Part shown: positions 39,279 through 49,517 of the stretch, one piece after another
How positions within the stretch are numbered: the stretch's first letter is position 1
Layout: the number at the start of each line of letters is the position of its first letter
Assembly: GCA_024710165.1 (NCBI GenBank)
Contig: JANJVG010000024.1
Location: 1-64,000 of the forward strand
DNA length: 64,000 bases
Origin: Burkholderiaceae bacterium
GTDB lineage: Bacteria > Pseudomonadota > Gammaproteobacteria > Burkholderiales > Burkholderiaceae_C
Direction of reading: 5' to 3'
Made by a program: the position numbers and the translations under genes
Notes under the pieces: model-generated
Databases searched by the model: none
Told to the model about the DNA's origin: nothing
The model's input: only the letters and a program-made list of their open reading frames with translations

Positions 39279-41773
39279 GTGAGCGGTGCGGGCATGGTGT
39301 CGGTGTAGTGCGCGGTGGGCAGCGCGATGTGGAAGATGCAGCCCCCGTCGGGTGCATTGCTGGCATGGATGTGCCCGCCGTGCGCGCTCAGGATTTTGCG
39401 GCAGATGGCCAGGCCCAGCCCGGTGCCCCCCGATCCGTCGCGCGTCTGGCTGGACTGCACGAAGGCCTCGAACACCGCCTCGAGCTCTTGCGGCGGGATG
39501 CCGGGCCCATGGTCGCGCACCTCGATGCGGATGGTATCGTCATCCGAGCCCTCGGCGGTGATGTCGATGATGCTGTCCTGGGGCGAAAACTTCACTGCAT
39601 TCGACAGCACATTGCGCACCACCTGCTGCAAACGTGTGGGGTCCACCTTGGCAATCAGGGGCGTACGGCCCAGCCGCAGGTCCAGGCTCAGGCGTTTGTC
39701 ACCCAGCAGCAGCTCCAGCTCGGTGCCCACGTCTTCGATGAGGTCGCGCACATCGGTGCGCTCGAAATGGAACGCGCCCACCGTGCTCTCGATCTTGGAG
39801 ATGTCGAGCAGGTCGTTGACCAGCCCGAGCATGCGCTGACCGGCCGCATGGATGTCGCTGAACATCGCCGACAGGGTGTTCTGGTGGCGCCCCCGCACCA
39901 GGCCCAGTTCGGAAAACCCCAGGATGGACTGCAGCGGTGTGCGCAGCTCGTGGCTGATGTTGGCCACAAACTCCGATTTGGTGCGCGAGGCCTGCTCGGC
40001 CATGTCGCGGGCCGCCAGAAATTCCGTGATGTCGAGTTTGGTGCTCAGAATGCCGATCGGATGGCCCTTTGGTGAGCGCAGCAGCACCTTGCTGATCTGC
40101 ACGTCGCGCACGTTGCCGTCGGGTCTGCGCACCCGCTCCTCGTAGCGCACCGGCCCGCCTTCGCGCAGCAATGGTTCTGTGTAGGCCTCGTAGGCCTGGG
40201 CCTCCTGCTCGGGCAGAAAATCAAAGCTGCGCCGGCCCAGCACCTCGGTGCGCTGTCGGCCCATGAAGCTTTCCCAGGCCTGGTTGACCGAGATGAACCG
40301 GCCTTGCATGTCGGTCAGGCTGATCGGCAGCGGGTTGCATTCCAGGATCCGCTCGGTGTAGGCCAGGTGCTCCTGCAGGCGTTGCTGCGCCGCCAGCAAG
40401 GCGGTGATGTCCGAGGCGCTGCCCGCAAACCCGCGCAGCTGGCCGTCGGGATCGGTCAGGGGCACGACCGAAAACTCCAGCACGCGCATTTCGCCCTGCT
40501 GTCCCCGCATATGGACCTGGGCCGTGCGCACCCCGGTGCCCCGGTGGGGGTCAAACAGGGCATCGACCTCATCGCTGCAGTCTGGCGCCACGGCGTCGCG
40601 CAGGCGCTGGCCGTGCGCACGCGCTTCGGGGCGCCCTGTGATCGCGCGCCAGCGGGCGTTGACGAGCTGGAGCACGCCGGCGGCATCGGTGCGAAAAATC
40701 AGCTCTTGCACACTCTTGAACAGAATGGACAGCTCCTGCTCGCGGTGTGCGGTTTCTTCCAGCGCGGCATCACGCTCGCGCTGAGCCGCTTCGCGCGCAC
40801 GGTTGCTGCGCCAGGCGGCCTGCACCATGAAGCCGACCATCGCCAGGGCCACGGTCATGAACAGCAAGGGGCCGCGCAGCGCGGCCAGCCACTGGTCGGT
40901 GGTCGCCTTGTAGGGCTGCTCCACCATCGACACCAGGGGGTGGTTGCTGGAAGCGTGCCAGGCACCCAGGCTGGGGGTCTGAAAGGTGTCGACGGGTCCG
41001 TAGCTGCCCTTGAGCGCTGCCAGGGGCGTACGGAACAGCGGGTGTGCTGCCAGGCTGCTGCCCGGTGCCAGGGTGTCGTTGCCGATCTGGGTCAGCAGGG
41101 TGCCGTCGGTCAGGGCCAGCAGCACCTGGGTGCCCGGCAGCCCGATTTCCTGCAGCTTTAGCTGGTAGTTGGCGAGCGCGTCGGGGTTGACCTGGGCCAC
41201 CAGCAGCAGCGCAGCGTCGGGCGACAGCTGCACCCGGCGCACCACCGGAATGAAGCCCAGCCCAGCCGGTGTGGCGGCGCTTGGCCGTGGGTCCTGCACC
41301 AGTCCGCGCCCTGCCAGCCAGGGACCGATGACGACCTGCCCGTCCTGCGGCGCCACGCGGGTCAGGCGTTGCAGGTCTACAAATCCCCCCCGGTCGGAGG
41401 CCGCGGTGGACGCCAGCACCATGCCCTGTTCATCAACGATGGCAATGCTGCGCAGAAACGGCAGCCCCTGCAGCCGGTACGACTGCTCTGCTTCCACCTG
41501 TGCAGGCGTGAGGCTCTCGATCCTCAGTTTTTTGGCCAGGAAGTCGAGGGCCAGCCGGGTGTTTTCAAAGACCTGGCTGGCATGGGCTTCCATCACGCTG
41601 GCCTGCAGGTCGAGCTGCTGGCGGTGCGTGGCTTGCGTGCGGCGGTGTTCCAGCCACATCAGCGATGCCGTGCCCGTGATCACGGCCAGCAGCAACAGCA
41701 TGCCACCGGCCAGCACACTGCGGCTGGCCGTTGCGATCAAGGAGGACAGGACGGCAGAGGAGGCGCGTTTCAT
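39275..41773 (-). CDS. PAS-domain sensor histidine kinase with Cache-like periplasmic domain
   Basis: 832 aa from MKRASSAVLSSLIATASRS; two PAS-like segments; SEFVANISHELRTPLQSILGFSELG, NVLSNAVKFSPQ, GTGLGLAICRKI. Confidence 0.92.
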   Translation of the reverse strand: MKRASSAVLSSLIATASRSVLAGGMLLLLAVITGTASLMWLEHRRTQATHRQQLDLQASVMEAHASQVFENTRLALDFLAKKLRIESLTPAQVEAEQSYRLQGLPFLRSIAIVDEQGMVLASTAASDRGGFVDLQRLTRVAPQDGQVVIGPWLAGRGLVQDPRPSAATPAGLGFIPVVRRVQLSPDAALLLVAQVNPDALANYQLKLQEIGLPGTQVLLALTDGTLLTQIGNDTLAPGSSLAAHPLFRTPLAALKGSYGPVDTFQTPSLGAWHASSNHPLVSMVEQPYKATTDQWLAALRGPLLFMTVALAMVGFMVQAAWRSNRAREAAQRERDAALEETAHREQELSILFKSVQELIFRTDAAGVLQLVNARWRAITGRPEARAHGQRLRDAVAPDCSDEVDALFDPHRGTGVRTAQVHMRGQQGEMRVLEFSVVPLTDPDGQLRGFAGSASDITALLAAQQRLQEHLAYTERILECNPLPISLTDMQGRFISVNQAWESFMGRQRTEVLGRRSFDFLPEQEAQAYEAYTEPLLREGGPVRYEERVRRPDGNVRDVQISKVLLRSPKGHPIGILSTKLDITEFLAARDMAEQASRTKSEFVANISHELRTPLQSILGFSELGLVRGRHQNTLSAMFSDIHAAGQRMLGLVNDLLDISKIESTVGAFHFERTDVRDLIEDVGTELELLLGDKRLSLDLRLGRTPLIAKVDPTRLQQVVRNVLSNAVKFSPQDSIIDITAEGSDDDTIRIEVRDHGPGIPPQELEAVFEAFVQSSQTRDGSGGTGLGLAICRKILSAHGGHIHASNAPDGGCIFHIALPTAHYTDTMPAPLT

Positions 41774-42584
41774 GGTGGGTTCTTTGCGTGCAGGACGATG
41801 CCGGCCAGGCCATGGCGCCGGGCTGCGGCGTCCAGCCGGCCATCCTTGCGGATACGGGCCATGAAGGCGTTCAGTGTGGCAAGCCATGCGGCGTCGCCGG
41901 GTTTGCTGGCGTGGGCGTAGGGCAGCACCTGAACGGGTTCCGGGGGCACCAGCAGGCTGGCCCAGTGGCTGCTCTCGACCAGGGCGGTGCCATGGGGATA
42001 GTCGGTCATGAACACGTCCACCCGGCCGGCCATGAGCTCGCGCTCGCGCGTTTGCGGGGGCTGGATGGACACCAGGCTGGCGTGCTGCAGCCGTTCGCGC
42101 ATGACCTGCTCCATGAAGGTGCCGGCCTGCACGCCGACCAGCACGCCCGGGCGGTCGATGTCGGCCCATTGCCGCACGACGCGGCTGGCACGGTTCGCCA
42201 CGGCGTGGATGCCGCTGTGCAGATACGGTGTCGAAAACTGCAGTTGCGCCGTGCGCTGGGGCAGCATGGCGATGCCGAACATGGCCACGTCGCAGCGGTC
42301 GCTGTGCAGGTCCTGCACCAGGGAGACAAACGACGATTCGACGAATTGCAGTCGCACCTGCAGATCGCCCGCCAGTGCGGTGGCCAGATCGATATCCAGT
42401 CCGCTCAGCTGCCCGGTCCGGGGGTCGCGGAACGAGATGCGCGGGTAGTCCGGCCAGATGCAGACCTTCAGTTCGCCCCGGGCCTGCACGCGGCTGTGCA
42501 CTTCGCCCGCCCCGGCGCCCAGCCCGAGCAGGCCCGCTGCCAGCGCCACAATCCATGCGGCCCTCGGTACTCTGGTGCGCGCGG

Positions 42585-42588
<4 letters not shown>
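41770..42588 (-). CDS. periplasmic amino-acid-type substrate-binding protein (SBP_bac_3), no adjacent transporter
   Basis: 272 aa; signal sequence then GELKVCIWPDYPRISFRDPRTGQLSGLDIDLATALAGDLQVRLQFVESSF. Confidence 0.88.
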
Positions 42589-43342
<754 letters not shown>

Positions 43343-43346
<4 letters not shown>

Positions 43347-43732
43347 GCCGCTGCGCCCGGTGTGCAGGCGTCCAGGCTGTCGATGGTTTCAATCAGTTTG
43401 AGAGGGCTGAAGGGCTTGAGCAGGTAGGCGTCGGCGCCGGCTTTGCGGCCGGCTTCGATGTCGTGGCTCTGGCCGCGCGCCGTCAGCAGCACCACCTTGG
43501 GCAGGCCCAGAGACGGGTCGTTCTTGACCATGCGGCACAGGTCCAGGCCATCCATGCTGCCAGGCATCATGATGTCCAGCAGCAGCAGATCGGGCAGCAG
43601 GTGGCGCACCGCCAGCAAGCCTTCGTCGGCGTTGGCCGCTTCGTGGATTTCGTGGTTTTCAAACTCCAGGGTCATGCGGATCAGGCGGCGGATGTCCGCG
43701 TGGTCTTCGACGATCAGGATGCGTTTGGTCAT
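43343..43732 (-). CDS. stand-alone response regulator receiver
   Basis: MTKRILIVEDHADIRRLIRMTLEFENHEIHEAANADEGLLAVRHLLPDLLLLDIMMPGSMDG. Confidence 0.93.
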
Positions 43733-43754
43733 GGTGCGTAGCGTTTTGAAGTGC

Positions 43755-43800
43755 AATTTATCAATTTTATCATATGTGTGGATTTCGAAGTGATAGAATT
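43755..43800. promoter_or_regulatory. AT-rich direct/inverted repeats in divergent signalling promoter
   Basis: aatttatca (43755-43763), aattttatca (43763-43772) and inverted tgatagaatt (43791-43800). Confidence 0.55.
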
Positions 43801-43807
43801 TCCGCCC

Positions 43808-44506
43808 ATGAATCCAAGCGACGTCATGTCTTTGCCGGCGGACTGCAGCACGCGCGATGCCGCGCGGGTGCTGGGCCTGGCCGTGCGTTCGGTCCAGCTC
43901 ATGGTGGACCGCGGCGAGCTCGAGGCCTGGAAAACGCCCGGAGGCCACCGGCGCATTGCGCGGGCCTCGGTCGAGCGCTGGCTGAGGCGGCGCCAAGGGG
44001 GTGTCGGCACTGCAGCGGCCGAGGGGGCAGCGGCGCAGGCGCCGGAGCGGGCCGCCGATGCCGTGCCGGGTGCGGTGGGCGCCCGTGCCCCGCAAGGCGG
44101 TGCACGCAAGGGGGGGGAGCCCACCCGCCGCCCGAGGGTGCTGTTGATCGAGGATTCCGCCCATTTCCAGAACCTGGTGCGCCTGATCATGGCGCACGAT
44201 TTCCCCCAGGTCGATCTGCATGTGGCCGACGATGGCATTGTGGGCCTGGCCATGGCGGGCGAATTGCAGCCCGACGTGCTGCTGGTCGACCTCCTGTTGC
44301 CCGGTATCGATGGCGCGGCCCTGATTTCCCGCCTGCGATCCCATGCGCAGTTTCAGCGCAGCCGTGTGATCGTGGTGACCTCGCTCGACGAGGAGCAGCG
44401 TGGCCCCTATGCCTTCGCGCTGACGGGCCTGCCGGTGGTACACAAGCCGCAACTGGTGCAGGATTTGCCGGCGCTGCTGACCGGCTGCCTGGGCGCCGTG
44501 GTCTGA
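43808..44506 (+). CDS. MerR/excisionase-like HTH fused to C-terminal receiver domain
   Basis: N-terminal CSTRDAARVLGLAVRSVQLMVDRGELEAWKTPGGHRRIARASVERWL; C-terminal RPRVLLIEDSAHFQNLVRL...VLLVDLLLPGIDG. Confidence 0.85.
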   Translation: MNPSDVMSLPADCSTRDAARVLGLAVRSVQLMVDRGELEAWKTPGGHRRIARASVERWLRRRQGGVGTAAAEGAAAQAPERAADAVPGAVGARAPQGGARKGGEPTRRPRVLLIEDSAHFQNLVRLIMAHDFPQVDLHVADDGIVGLAMAGELQPDVLLVDLLLPGIDGAALISRLRSHAQFQRSRVIVVTSLDEEQRGPYAFALTGLPVVHKPQLVQDLPALLTGCLGAVV

Positions 44507-44515
44507 GGGAGTCAC

Positions 44516-45238
44516 ATGCCAGCCCTGCGGGTGCTCCTGCTCGAAGACGACGCCGCCTTGCGCCTGTTCGTGGAGATGGCGCTCGAACCCTTGCCCGTGC
44601 AGCTGGTGCCCTGCGCCACGCTGGCGCAGGCGCGCCAGGCACTGGCCGATGCGGCGGTGCAGCTGGTCATGACGGACCTGGCGCTTCCCGATGGCTCCGG
44701 CCTGGAACTGCTGCAATGGCTGGCCGAGCAGGCGCGTTCGACGGGCGTGCCATGCCGCACCGTGGTGTTCAGCGGGGGCATTGATCCGGCCATGGAGCAG
44801 CAGCTCCAGGCGCTGCAGGTCTGGCGCGTGCTGCACAAGCCGGCTTCGGTGGGCAGTCTGATGGCCTGTGTGTCCGACGCCCTGGCGGCCGATGCGCCGC
44901 CTGCCCAGGTTGCACCCCCGGCCGACCCGGTGCGCACGTTTTTTGACGGCAACCGTTCGATGTACGAGGCCTACCGGGCTGCCAGCCTGGCCCAGTTTCC
45001 CAAAGACCTGGGCGACGGCGATCTGGCCGTGCAGACGGGCGATGTGCAGGCCCTGCGGCACGTGGCCCACAACCTCAAGTCGGCGCTGGCGATGCTGGGC
45101 CAGGAGCAGGCAGCCCGGCTGGCACGCACCACCGAAGAACACGCCGCCCGGTCTGCGGCAGCCGCCGCGCAGGCGAGCTGGGAACTGCTGGGCCAGCAGG
45201 TGCGTGCGCTCCTGGCGCAGGGCGGGACGGGGCGCTGA
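44516..45238 (+). CDS. response regulator with C-terminal HPt-like domain
   Basis: MPALRVLLLEDDAALRLFVEMALEPLPVQL...VMTDLALPDGSG; C-terminal ALRHVAHNLKSALAMLGQEQAARLA (HPt). Confidence 0.87.
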   Translation: MPALRVLLLEDDAALRLFVEMALEPLPVQLVPCATLAQARQALADAAVQLVMTDLALPDGSGLELLQWLAEQARSTGVPCRTVVFSGGIDPAMEQQLQALQVWRVLHKPASVGSLMACVSDALAADAPPAQVAPPADPVRTFFDGNRSMYEAYRAASLAQFPKDLGDGDLAVQTGDVQALRHVAHNLKSALAMLGQEQAARLARTTEEHAARSAAAAAQASWELLGQQVRALLAQGGTGR

Positions 45239-45290
45239 GGCCATGGCCGCGCGTCGCCCTGCGCAGAACCACTGAATCAGGGAGCGCAGC

Positions 45291-46613
45291 ATGCCCACGG
45301 AGTCTGCCGATCTTCTTGCGGGTGTTGCCGGCCCGCAAGACGGCTGGCAGATGCTGACCCAGATCGTCGACAGTGACCCCGTGCCCACGCTGGTGCTCAA
45401 CGTGCGGCACGAAGTCACCCACTGGAACCGTGCGCTGGAGAGAACCTTTGGCGTCCCGGCAACTGCCATGGTGGGCACACGGGAGCCCTGGCGGGCTTTT
45501 TACGAAGCGAAAAGCCCCATTCTGGCGGACCTCATGCTGGACGGTGCGAGCGAAGCGGTGCTGCTTGAGCTCTACGAGGGCCGCATCAGGCGCTCGGACC
45601 TCATCCCGGATGCCTGGGAGGTCGAAGGCTATTTCGCGCATCTCGACAAGTGGTTTGTCTTTACCGCCACCTTGTTGCGTGATGTGCACGGCACCGTCAT
45701 CGGAGCCATCGAAACGCTGGTGGACATCACCGAGCGCAAGAGAGTGCAGGAACAGCTCACCGAGGCGCACCAACAATTGGTGCAGGCCGAGAAACTCGCC
45801 TCGATAGGGCAACTTGCTGCGGGGGTGGCGCACGAAATCAACAACCCCATCGGGTACGTGCACTCCAACCTCAATGCCCTGGGTCGCTACCTTGGCGATG
45901 TGTTCGAGGCCCTGCAGCGGTATGAAGACCTTGTCCGCCAGGCCGAGGGACCGCCCGACCTGCAGGCGGCGCTCGAGCGTGTGCGCAAAGAGTTCGACCT
46001 GGACTTTCTTCGGGGCGACGTACCCGCGCTGGTGCGCGAGTGCCAGGAGGGCACGGGCCGTGTGAAAAAGATCGTGCAGGACCTCAAGAACTTTTCGCGC
46101 GTGGAAACCCACGAGGAATGGCAGCTGGCCGACCTGCACCAGGGCATCGATTCCACGCTCAGCCTCGCCGCCAACGAGCTCAAATACCAGGTGGACGTGG
46201 TCAAGGAGTATGGCGACATCCCTTTGGTGCCCTGCCTGCCAGCGCAGCTCAACCAGGTGTTTTTGAACCTGCTGGTCAATGCGGCCCAGGCCATGGGCGA
46301 AGGGCGCGGGCGCATCACCCTGCGCACCGGGCAGAAGCGTGGCCGGGTGTGGGTGGAGATCGAGGACAACGGCTGTGGCATCTCGCGGGAGCTGCAGCAA
46401 AAGGTGTTCGACCCGTTCTTCACCACCAAGGCCGTGGGCAAGGGCACGGGGCTGGGTTTGTCTTTGTCCTACAGCATCATCCAGAAGCACCGCGGGCAGA
46501 TTTTTGTTTCCAGCGAAGTGGGGCGCGGCACGATCTTCAGCATCTCGCTGCCCCTCATCCAGCCCCTTTTTCAGCAGCGAACCGACTCTGCCGTGGAGCC
46601 CCCCGATGCCTGA
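45291..46613 (+). CDS. PAS-domain sensor histidine kinase (soluble)
   Basis: 440 aa; AAGVAHEINNPIGYVHSNLNAL, NLLVNAAQAM, GTGLGLSLSYSIIQKH; no TM segments. Confidence 0.92.
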   Translation: MPTESADLLAGVAGPQDGWQMLTQIVDSDPVPTLVLNVRHEVTHWNRALERTFGVPATAMVGTREPWRAFYEAKSPILADLMLDGASEAVLLELYEGRIRRSDLIPDAWEVEGYFAHLDKWFVFTATLLRDVHGTVIGAIETLVDITERKRVQEQLTEAHQQLVQAEKLASIGQLAAGVAHEINNPIGYVHSNLNALGRYLGDVFEALQRYEDLVRQAEGPPDLQAALERVRKEFDLDFLRGDVPALVRECQEGTGRVKKIVQDLKNFSRVETHEEWQLADLHQGIDSTLSLAANELKYQVDVVKEYGDIPLVPCLPAQLNQVFLNLLVNAAQAMGEGRGRITLRTGQKRGRVWVEIEDNGCGISRELQQKVFDPFFTTKAVGKGTGLGLSLSYSIIQKHRGQIFVSSEVGRGTIFSISLPLIQPLFQQRTDSAVEPPDA

Positions 46614-47886
46614 CAACGCCGCGCCGCCCGCCTTCACCGTCCTGTGCGTGGATGACGAACCCAACATCCTGTCGTCGCTGCGGCGCCTTTTTCGCCCCTG
46701 TGGCTACCGGGTTCTCGTTGCCGAGAGTGGCGCGCAGGGGCTGGACCTCCTGCGCAGCGAGCCGGTCGATCTGGTCATCTCCGATATGCGCATGCCGCAC
46801 ATGGACGGGGCGCAGTTCCTCGCAGCCGTGCGCGCAGAATGGCCCGATGTCATGCGCTTTCTGCTCACGGGCTATGCCGACATGGCCTCGGCCATCGAGG
46901 CCATCAACCAGGGCCAGATCTACCGCTACATGAACAAGCCGTGGGTGGACGATGATCTGCTGATCAGCGTGCGCCAGGGCCTCGATGCACGTGCCCTGCA
47001 GCGCGACAAGGAGCGGCTGGAGGCACTGACCCGGCAGCAAAATGAAACCCTGCGCGAGCTCAATGAGTCGCTCGAAGCGAAGGTGCAGGAGCGCACGGAC
47101 GAATTGCAGAAGGCGCACGAGCAGCTCAAGCAAAGCTTTTTTGTCGCGGTCAAGATATTCACGTCGCTGATCGAGATGCGCCACCCGATCATGGCCGGAC
47201 ACTCACGCCGTGTGGCAGCGCTGGCGCGGTCCATCGCGCAACGCATGGGGCTGAAGGGCGCCGATCTGCAGAATGTTTTTGTGGCCGGGCTGTTGCACGA
47301 CATCGGCAAGATCGGATTTTCCGACGCGTTGCTCTCTCGTGCCCAGCGCACCCTCAGCGATGATGAGCGGCGCATTTACCAGAAGCACCCCGTCGATGCC
47401 GAATTGATACTTATCGGCATCGATGAGCTCTCGCCGATTGCCCAATTGGTGCGTCACCACCATGAGTGTTACGACGGCCAGGGTTTCCCGGATGGACTGT
47501 GGGGCGACGACATTCCGCTGGGAGCGCGCATTCTGCTGGTGGCCAACGACTATGACGGGCTGCAGATCGGGGCGCTCTCGGCGCTGCGTTTCAAGCCTGA
47601 AGAGGCGCTGCAAGCCATGGAAAAAGCACGCGGCGTGCGCTACGACCCGCAGGTGCTCGACGCTTTGCGCGCCTTGGTCACGGCGCCGCCCAAACCGCGG
47701 CCGAGCGAGCGCGAGGTCGCCGTCGCTGCACTCACGCCGGGGATGGTGCTGGCCCGCGAGTTCGCCCACCGCGACGGTATGCCGCTGCTCGCGGCAGGCC
47801 AAGTGCTGAGTGCCCGGCTGATCGAACGCATGCAGGACTACGAGGCCACGCAGGGCGGTGGGCTCACGGTGTACGTCAAAGCCTGA
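46606..47886 (+). CDS. response regulator with HD-GYP domain (RpfG-like)
   Basis: MPDNAAPPAFTVLCVDDEPNILSSLRRLF; GLLHDIGKIGFSD; HHHECYDGQGFPDGLWG; C-terminal extension. Confidence 0.94.
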   Translation: MPDNAAPPAFTVLCVDDEPNILSSLRRLFRPCGYRVLVAESGAQGLDLLRSEPVDLVISDMRMPHMDGAQFLAAVRAEWPDVMRFLLTGYADMASAIEAINQGQIYRYMNKPWVDDDLLISVRQGLDARALQRDKERLEALTRQQNETLRELNESLEAKVQERTDELQKAHEQLKQSFFVAVKIFTSLIEMRHPIMAGHSRRVAALARSIAQRMGLKGADLQNVFVAGLLHDIGKIGFSDALLSRAQRTLSDDERRIYQKHPVDAELILIGIDELSPIAQLVRHHHECYDGQGFPDGLWGDDIPLGARILLVANDYDGLQIGALSALRFKPEEALQAMEKARGVRYDPQVLDALRALVTAPPKPRPSEREVAVAALTPGMVLAREFAHRDGMPLLAAGQVLSARLIERMQDYEATQGGGLTVYVKA

Positions 47887-47944
47887 GCCTTGCGCCCCCA
47901 TCCGGAGTCCGGGGGGTGGCGGCGATCGGTCATGGCATCGGTCA

Positions 47945-48808
47945 TCAGCCCATGAGGTAGCTGCTCATGTACTGGGCACGGGCCTCGATGCGGCCAAACA
48001 GCGGGAGGATCTCCCCGTCCCAGACCACACCCAGCGCCTCGCAGGCCCGGGGCGACAGGTAGGACACATGCACGTTGGTGTGTCCATTGAGTTCGAGCGC
48101 GTTGCTCAGCACCTCCGCCACATGCAGCACATCGACCAACGGCTGCCCGTCGGCGGCCGCATCGGGCCGGTGGTGGCCCTGGACGGCGCTGGCAATCGAT
48201 GCCGGCAGCCCCCAGGCCTGAACCAGCCATGACCCCAGAACCGCATGGTCGGTGCCGAAAACGGCCTTCTCGGCCTGGCAGATGTCGATGCCCTCGCTGT
48301 GCACGCGTGCCCAGCAGGCGCTGCTGGCCTGCGCTGCATGCCGCAGCAACCAGAACTGCCCGATGTCGTGCAACAGCCCGGCAATGAAGGCGTGGTGGAT
48401 GGATGTGCCGGAGCGGACATGCCAGGCCAGCTCCTGCGCACACACGCCCACGGCCACGCTGTGGCGCCAGAGCGAACCCTGGGCCAGATCGTCCGTGAGC
48501 TCCCGGATGAACCCGGCCATGCTGAAAAAAAGCGCAATTTCGCGGACTGCCTGTATGCCGATCAGCGAGGTGGCGGTGTAAATGTCGTCCACCACGCGAT
48601 CGCGCTCCATGGCGGCCTTGTGGGCCGCGGCGAACACGCGGGCAGCGATGGCCGGGTCGTGGGCCACCAGGTGGGCCAGTTCGGCCATGTTGCTTTCCGG
48701 GTCGTCCACCGAAGCCAGGATGCGCTGCACCGTCCGGGGAAACGCCGGCAGCGTGTCGAGCTGCGACAACACAAAGTCCTGGGTGAGGGGGGTCTGGATC
48801 GGGGTCAT
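47945..48808 (-). CDS. HDOD domain-containing protein
   Basis: MTPIQTPLTQDFVLSQLDTLPAFPRTVQRILASVDDPESNMAELAHLVAHDPAIAARVF. Confidence 0.92.
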   Translation of the reverse strand: MTPIQTPLTQDFVLSQLDTLPAFPRTVQRILASVDDPESNMAELAHLVAHDPAIAARVFAAAHKAAMERDRVVDDIYTATSLIGIQAVREIALFFSMAGFIRELTDDLAQGSLWRHSVAVGVCAQELAWHVRSGTSIHHAFIAGLLHDIGQFWLLRHAAQASSACWARVHSEGIDICQAEKAVFGTDHAVLGSWLVQAWGLPASIASAVQGHHRPDAAADGQPLVDVLHVAEVLSNALELNGHTNVHVSYLSPRACEALGVVWDGEILPLFGRIEARAQYMSSYLMG

Positions 48809-49134
48809 CAGGTGCTCCGGAAGGCCAGCACCTGCGCCAGCAGGGCCGCGGTGCAGGGATCGGACAGGTTGGCCCCGGCGAAGAGGCGCTGCACGTGCTC
48901 GGCGGCGCGCGCATTGTCTTCTGCGATCTGCGCGTCCGGGCGCGGGTCGGGCATCGAGGCGACGATGTACTCCACGCGGTGCTGGCGAAGCTGTTGCAGG
49001 TTGTCGGCGGTCAGCACATGCCCCTGGGGCAGGCTGAATGCCCTGGAGCCTGCGGCCACTGCGTCGGCCGGTGCGGCCAGCGTCATGCCGGCCTGCGCTG
49101 CCTGGATGGCGACGTATCTTTTCCGGTACTGCAT
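48808..49134 (-). CDS. hypothetical protein partnered with HDOD gene
   Basis: MQYRKRYVAIQAAQAGMTLAAPADAVAAGSRAFSLPQGHVLTADNLQQLRQHRVEYIV; overlaps HDOD start. Confidence 0.7.
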   Translation of the reverse strand: MQYRKRYVAIQAAQAGMTLAAPADAVAAGSRAFSLPQGHVLTADNLQQLRQHRVEYIVASMPDPRPDAQIAEDNARAAEHVQRLFAGANLSDPCTAALLAQVLAFRST

Positions 49135-49517
49135 GTTCGCTCCTTGAGCCGAGGTGGCGATGTGCAGCGCTGTGCACCGCCAATGTTTCAGATTCGCTGG
49201 ACCAGGGTGGATGGTAGGCACAAACCGCTCCGGCGCGCTGTGCAGGAGCAGCTCCAGCGACTGTTGTTCGGTTTGCTGAGGGTGTCGATCACTTTCTTGA
49301 TGATCTGGCCGGGCGGGTTCGGGGCATCCTGCGTCGTCAGGGCGTCAGACCGCAGGCCGTTCATGGGGAGTAACGCATTGATCAAAATGATCTTTTTGAT
49401 GTTTTATTTATCATTTTAGCCAAATTCATGCTCTGGTGAGGGTGTGCCGAAGGCAGTGCCCTTGAAAAACGCGGCCAAGGGGCTCCCGGCTCCTGGGTAG
49501 CACGCACAATCCGGTGC

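Noticed and set aside
43733-45478. N-terminal extension of the minus-strand response regulator ORF
   Set aside because: Overlaps two plus-strand regulators with clear domains; true start is MTKRILIVEDH at 43732.
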